Shown one piece after another: positions 5,206 to 8,672 of a stretch of DNA of 8,672 nt (position 1 is the first letter of the stretch; each line of letters begins with the position of its first letter). The notes under the pieces are model-generated. The model was not told the DNA's origin and did no database searches. It saw only the letters and a list, made by a program, of their open reading frames with translations. This stretch comes from an uncultured Bacilli bacterium. GTDB taxonomy: Bacteria; Bacillota_I; Bacilli_A; RF39; UBA660. The stretch lies in NCBI GenBank assembly GCA_910587775.1, contig CAJUNF010000044.1, positions 1 through 8,672 on the forward strand, read 5' to 3'. Both the position numbers and the translations under genes were made by a program.

Positions 5206-5895
5206 TTATATAAAGAAAAATGGGTTCTTTTTATTCCATTTCTTTGAGAAAAATATTCCAAGTTCTGCAACCACTATTCCAGCAATAACATCCACAAAAA
5301 CATGTTGCTTTACCAAAACAGTTGAAGCACAAACTAAAACAGAAATTATAAACATAACCCATTTACACCAAACTGGTATTGTTTTCATTTTCATAAATCC
5401 ACGAAAACAAATCCAACTTTCTAAACAATGAATAGATGGAAATAAATTTACAGGTGCATCATGTTGATAAACAAGCGAAACTAAAATAGAAGAAAAATTA
5501 TCAGGATATACAAATGCACGTACCATAGTAGTTGGTATTAAAATAAAACATAACATACAAGTACTTTTAGAAATAACATCTGCAAATAAAACAGAATAAC
5601 AAATTTCCTTACTTTCTTTTGAGATTACAATATACCCAACAATCCATTGTAAATAAGCTAATAAATAAAATATTATAAATATCGAAGAAAATGGGATAAC
5701 CCGATCTATATTAGATACAAAAGAATAATGAGCCATTGAATCAGTAAAAACTCTTGTCCCATAATATGCCACAAAATTCAATAATAAAGCACAACATAAT
5801 GGCTTATAAGCATAAGAAGGAATAAAGCCTTTTACTTTCTCAAACCATTTATTATTTTCAAAAAATAACTTTCCACTTCTAATCATTTTACTCAT
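5206..5895 (-). CDS. PAP2-superfamily membrane phosphatase (PSIH type)
   Basis: This 229-residue integral membrane protein has about five to six hydrophobic segments (roughly 30-46, 66-91, 98-120, 135-143 weakly, 178-194, 200-216). The catalytic motifs of the PAP2 fold are recognisable: P-x-x-x-V-R (121-126) as a weak first motif, P-S-I-H (153-156) in place of the common PSGH, and S-T-x5-H-x3-D (191-202, with H198 and D202) as the third. PSIH/PSLH variants are typical of the inositolphosphotransferase-like branch (PAP2_3). Such enzymes dephosphorylate lipid phosphates such as phosphatidate, phosphatidylglycerophosphate or undecaprenyl pyrophosphate, or transfer head groups; the substrate is not readable here. 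Start choice is uncertain: AGAAAG abuts the ATG at 5895 but is better spaced for the ATG at 5886 (226 residues). It precedes psd by 82 bases on the same strand. Confidence 0.83.
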   Translation of the reverse strand: MSKMIRSGKLFFENNKWFEKVKGFIPSYAYKPLCCALLLNFVAYYGTRVFTDSMAHYSFVSNIDRVIPFSSIFIIFYLLAYLQWIVGYIVISKESKEICYSVLFADVISKSTCMLCFILIPTTMVRAFVYPDNFSSILVSLVYQHDAPVNLFPSIHCLESWICFRGFMKMKTIPVWCKWVMFIISVLVCASTVLVKQHVFVDVIAGIVVAELGIFFSKKWNKKNPFFFI

Positions 5896-5915
5896 CTTTC
5901 TAAAATTTCAAACTC

Positions 5916-5944
5916 ATTATAACATTTTAGATAGACTTACAAAA
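5916..5944 (-). promoter_or_regulatory. Candidate promoter of the PAP2 gene
   Basis: On the minus strand a perfect TATAAT lies at 5921-5916. The upstream partner is weak (TTTTGT at 5944-5939, spacing 17). Transcription would start near 5909, about 14 bases before the first ATG. The -35 overlaps the T tail of the preceding terminator-like hairpin. Confidence 0.45.
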
Positions 5945-5958
5945 TTACAGTTCTGTAA
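5941..5958 (-). terminator. Weak terminator after the Mbeg1-like gene
   Basis: On the minus strand TTACAG, AA and CTGTAA (5958-5945) form a perfect inverted repeat followed by TTTT (5944-5941), nine bases after the stop codon of the hydrolase gene. The RNA stem would have about five usable pairs and a four-base loop, so it may be leaky. Confidence 0.4.
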
Positions 5959-5967
5959 GAAAAGAAA

Positions 5968-7023
5968 TTACATTCCTTTCACTAGCATTTTTAAAAGTGT
6001 TACCAATTTGTGTCTAGAATCACTATCAAGCGTTGTTATTTCTTTTACTAAAGTAATCGCTTGATTAAGCTTAGGTATTTTAATTTCTGAAGTATCTTTA
6101 ATACCTAATTTATCAAAAATTGTAAATATTGTATCAATAATTTTGGTTCGCTCTTCCTCATCTAAAGATGCAATAAAATCTATATTACTTTTTTCTAAAC
6201 TCACACTACGTTTCGTAAGAGCTCCTTCTATAAAAACTCCACCAAAACATTCCCAACTAAGAGCATCATGTTGCCATAATCCAACAACATTACTTTTTAC
6301 AACATGATAACTAGGAGTATGTAAAAGAAGCATACCCACAGTCGAATCTTCTGGAACAAACATTTTTAATTTTCTAGCCATTCTCTGATATGCCAAAGTT
6401 CCAAATTCTTTCACACGAAATCCTGGACCATCAAAATTATATACCGTTTTAATTTTTAAACGAACTACCTGATTTGCAAGCATTGCTGCAGTCATTGCAA
6501 GATTTCCTCCCTTAGAATGACCACCTACAAAAACCGTATGATCAAAAAAGCCAATTGTATCATTTAAATATTGATATGCCATTCTTTGTGCTGAAACTGG
6601 AAAAATATTTGCTAACATAAAATCTTCTTTCCAACCAATCATAGAAGTATCTGTTCCTTCATAAACAACATATGAAAGTCCTGAAAAACGCAAAGTAAAT
6701 GCACAAAATTGCTTTTCATCGTCTACTACTTTTACATAATGATACATTTTAATATTTTGATATCTTTTAGAATCTCTTAATTGATAAAGTAAATTATATA
6801 CTTCTCGAATAAATTTTGGTACATTCTTAATGTTTTCATACTTTCTCAAAAATAGTCGAATGGCATCTTCAAAAAGAATATACTTTCCCTTTTCAGAAGG
6901 AATAATATCATAGAAATCTGCATAAACAACTTGTGTAAAAATCATACTATCCACATCATTAAAAGAAACCTCTTCAAAAGAGAGATTTTTATAATATTTT
7001 ACATATTCATGAATTGATGCCAT
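5968..7023 (-). CDS. Mbeg1-like (DUF2974) alpha/beta serine hydrolase
   Basis: This 351-residue protein has the lipase elbow G-H-S-K-G-G-N-L-A (168-176) with nucleophile S170, the classic Gly-x-Ser-x-Gly. Upstream is a Y-V-V-Y-E-G-T-D strand (118-125), the equivalent of the F-R-G-T-D strand of class-3-like lipases. Y-N-F-D-G-P-G-F (195-202) follows the elbow and offers D198. H240 or H252 could complete the triad; which one cannot be settled by eye. This order fits DUF2974/Mbeg1-like proteins, common in Bacillota and of unproven substrate. The final 70 residues are helical. No signal peptide is seen, so it is probably intracellular. The ATG has GGAAG about eight bases upstream. It lies 67 bases after the rel homologue with no clear terminator or promoter between, so it may be read through from it. 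Confidence 0.87.
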   Translation of the reverse strand: MASIHEYVKYYKNLSFEEVSFNDVDSMIFTQVVYADFYDIIPSEKGKYILFEDAIRLFLRKYENIKNVPKFIREVYNLLYQLRDSKRYQNIKMYHYVKVVDDEKQFCAFTLRFSGLSYVVYEGTDTSMIGWKEDFMLANIFPVSAQRMAYQYLNDTIGFFDHTVFVGGHSKGGNLAMTAAMLANQVVRLKIKTVYNFDGPGFRVKEFGTLAYQRMARKLKMFVPEDSTVGMLLLHTPSYHVVKSNVVGLWQHDALSWECFGGVFIEGALTKRSVSLEKSNIDFIASLDEEERTKIIDTIFTIFDKLGIKDTSEIKIPKLNQAITLVKEITTLDSDSRHKLVTLLKMLVKGM

Positions 7024-7090
7024 ATAATCACTTCCAATAATTATTGTAACACAATAACTTCAAGCAATAAAAAAAGAAACTCGACAAAAA

Positions 7091-8560
7091 TTAACTCGCT
7101 TCATCCATTTCTTTTTCCTTTTTCTTTAAATACTCACTTATTTTACGCTTTGCTAAACTAGTTCTACAAAGTCCCATATATTCTTCTTTTGGTCCTTCAA
7201 TAGAATCATTCGTTATAATCTTCACAATATCATTGTTTTTAAGTCTTCTATCAAAATTTGCAACAGAAGCATTTACAATTGCCATTTCCATTTTGTCTCC
7301 AATTTCACTATGAATCTTATAAGCATAATCAATAGGTGTACTTCCTTCTGGTAATTCGATTACCTCACCCATTGGAGTATAGACATAAATCATTCTTGTA
7401 AAAATATCATTTTTAGCTTCATCCATAAATTCTTTTGTACTATTAGCATTTTGATTTGCTTCAACAAGTGATTTAAAAAATTGAAATTTATTATGCAACT
7501 CTTCATTCATGATTACATTTGGTTTATCCCAGTAATAAGGAAGACCAAGTTCTGCTACTTCATCCATTTCTAAAGTTCGAATTTGAAATTGAATTAAACG
7601 TCCATTTTCACAAAATACAGAAGTATGTAAGCTACGATACATTGTTGTTTTTGGTTTCGCAATTAAATCTTTTAACATTCGATTAAATGGTGGATACAAA
7701 GAATGAATAATCCCAAGCACTTGATAACAAGTCTCAACGTTATCAACTACCACTTGTATAGCCCATATATCGTGAATTTCTGAAATCTTTAGACCTTCAC
7801 ATACCCTCTTATAAACACCATAAATATTTTTAGTTCGATAATGAATTGTAGAATGAATTTGTTTCTCTTCTAATTTGCTCAAAACAACATGAACCATTTC
7901 TTCAACATCGCTTTTTGAAATATTTAAATACTCCTCTAAATCATGACTCAAACTATGATATTTTTCTGGATCTATATAACGAAAACATAGATCCTCTAAC
8001 TCATTTTTTATTCGATAACTTCCCAAATAATAAGCAATTGGTACATAAAAATCCAAAGTCTCTTGGGCAATAGCTTTTTGACGATCTACCGATTTATACT
8101 CAAGAGTTCTCATATTATGTAAACGATCAGCTAATTTAATTAAAATAATACGAATATCTTCTGCCATTCCATTTAATATTTTACCTTGATTTTCAATAGA
8201 GCCTTCCTCACGTGTTGAAAAAACTACTCCACGTATTTTTGTAACTCCTTCTACTAAAGTATAAACATATTCTCCAAAATTAGAAATAATATCTTCTTTA
8301 GTACAATCTGTATCTTCAATCGTATCATGAAGAAGTGCTGCACAAATTGTATTCATATCTGCTCTTGCAAATGTTGTCAAAATATATGCTACTGACAAAG
8401 GATGAATAATGTAAGGTTCTCCACTTTTCCGTTTTTGATCACGATGCAAAAAACTAGCATATTGATAAGCTCTTTTAATTAGTTCAATATCCTCTGATTC
8501 ATTATGATATTCCTTAATGGAATTTATTAAACAATCAATTGTAATATTACTCAAAGCCAC
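7091..8560 (-). CDS. RelA/SpoT homologue: HD hydrolase, degenerate synthetase, TGS; short form
   Basis: Residues 25-155 form the (p)ppGpp hydrolase HD domain with all expected motifs: R44-K45-S46-G, H53-P, H78-D79, E82-D83, and D145 in K-L-A-D-R-L-H-N-M. Residues 225-345 correspond to the synthetase, but key places differ from the RelA/Rel consensus. E-I-Q-I-R-T reads Q-F-Q-I-R-T (Q324 for the Mg-binding Glu), D-L-x-A-x-R reads D-I-W-A-I-Q (Q269), and A-A-H-W reads P-Y-Y-W (Y343). R242, K244, D264 and S-L-H-T (310-313) remain. A TGS domain (about 386-450) keeps the conserved histidine (H417). The protein stops at 489 residues, so the helical, zinc-finger and ACT parts of a full-length Rel (about 730) are missing. 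Probable role: (p)ppGpp hydrolase. The start is GTG at 8560, with GGTGAT seven to eight bases upstream and an in-frame TGA just before. Confidence 0.92.
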   Translation of the reverse strand: MALSNITIDCLINSIKEYHNESEDIELIKRAYQYASFLHRDQKRKSGEPYIIHPLSVAYILTTFARADMNTICAALLHDTIEDTDCTKEDIISNFGEYVYTLVEGVTKIRGVVFSTREEGSIENQGKILNGMAEDIRIILIKLADRLHNMRTLEYKSVDRQKAIAQETLDFYVPIAYYLGSYRIKNELEDLCFRYIDPEKYHSLSHDLEEYLNISKSDVEEMVHVVLSKLEEKQIHSTIHYRTKNIYGVYKRVCEGLKISEIHDIWAIQVVVDNVETCYQVLGIIHSLYPPFNRMLKDLIAKPKTTMYRSLHTSVFCENGRLIQFQIRTLEMDEVAELGLPYYWDKPNVIMNEELHNKFQFFKSLVEANQNANSTKEFMDEAKNDIFTRMIYVYTPMGEVIELPEGSTPIDYAYKIHSEIGDKMEMAIVNASVANFDRRLKNNDIVKIITNDSIEGPKEEYMGLCRTSLAKRKISEYLKKKEKEMDEAS

Positions 8561-8589
8561 GTCAAATCACCCACACAAATATTAAAAAG

Positions 8590-8619
8590 AATGTATCAGA
8601 AATTCACTATATTTGTCAA
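8590..8619 (-). promoter_or_regulatory. Promoter of the rel homologue
   Basis: On the minus strand a perfect -35 TTGACA (8619-8614), an 18-base spacer and TACATT (8595-8590) preceded by TGA (extended -10). Transcription would start near 8583, about 23 bases before the GTG start. Confidence 0.7.
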
Positions 8620-8626
8620 TAAATAA

Positions 8627-8668
8627 CCACGTCTAAAAGGCGTGGTATTCACACAGCCTATAAGGCTG
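8627..8668. mobile_element. Two triloop hairpins, possible end of an IS200/IS605-type element
   Basis: Hairpin 1 (8627-8645) pairs CCACGTCT with AGGCGTGG (one G-T) around the loop AAA. Hairpin 2 (8654-8668) pairs CAGCCT with AGGCTG around ATA. Neither has a strong T run on the plus strand; on the minus strand hairpin 1 is followed by the imperfect run TTATTTATT, so it could instead be a weak terminator of an off-window gene. The two compact stems close together resemble the structured, non-repeat ends of IS200/IS605 or TnpB-type elements. No transposase is visible because the window ends four bases later. Confidence 0.35.
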
Positions 8669-8672
8669 AAAT

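Noticed and set aside
4412..5431. Plus-strand open frames at 4412-4606 and 5147-5431.
   Set aside because: The first is antisense to psd and the second mainly to the PAP2 gene. Neither has a good ribosome site or a recognisable domain.
7074..7105. CGAGTT copies flanking the rel stop codon as a terminator stem.
   Set aside because: They are direct, not inverted, copies, so no hairpin forms despite the T-rich stretch on the minus strand.
1..8672. Alternative genetic code with TGA as tryptophan, suggested by the low GC and exclusive use of TAA stops.
   Set aside because: Tryptophans in the genes are TGG, all genes are full length without in-frame TGA, and the tRNA-Trp has anticodon CCA.
1..8672. 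CRISPR array.
   Set aside because: No set of regularly spaced identical repeats is present. The only longer exact repeat seen lies in LysM coding sequence.

Overview
The window is AT-rich (low-GC Bacillota-like) bacterial DNA using the standard genetic code. Tryptophan is read from TGG, all nine protein genes end in TAA, and clear AGGTG/GGAGG-type ribosome binding sites and sigma-A-type promoters (TTGAnn-N17/18-TATAAT) are visible. The mix of phosphatidylserine decarboxylase, PAP2, Mbeg1-like lipase, Rel/SpoT homologue and LysM amidase fits the Bacilli/Erysipelotrichia part of the phylum. That placement is inference, since no marker gene here fixes it.

Left part (1-2951), accessory. A tRNA-Trp(CCA) gene, cut by the window edge, reads leftwards. 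Next comes a plus-strand pair, an HNH nuclease and a small SleB/CwlJ-like cell wall hydrolase, probably one transcript. Then a small XRE repressor-like gene (minus) stands divergent to an AIPR-family gene (plus, abortive-infection phage-resistance family). Between these two lie face-to-face promoters around a perfect 18-bp palindrome, and the AIPR transcript appears to start with a hairpin and a six-codon leader ORF. This reads as a small defence-type island with a tightly controlled AIPR effector.

Right part (2959-8590), core-like, all on the minus strand. In transcription order (right to left): a 489-residue RelA/SpoT homologue with intact HD hydrolase motifs, a degraded synthetase motif and no C-terminal region after TGS; a DUF2974/Mbeg1-like serine hydrolase; a PAP2-type membrane phosphatase; phosphatidylserine decarboxylase; and an Amidase_3 enzyme with four LysM repeats and no signal peptide. 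Promoters seen before the rel homologue, PAP2 (weaker) and psd indicate several transcription units. The set suggests alarmone control, membrane phospholipid metabolism and peptidoglycan turnover. A convergent pair of terminators (2925-2985) separates it from the island.

Right edge (8627-8668). Two compact triloop hairpins precede the rel promoter. They resemble the subterminal hairpins of IS200/IS605-type elements, so a mobile element may begin at the window's right border.
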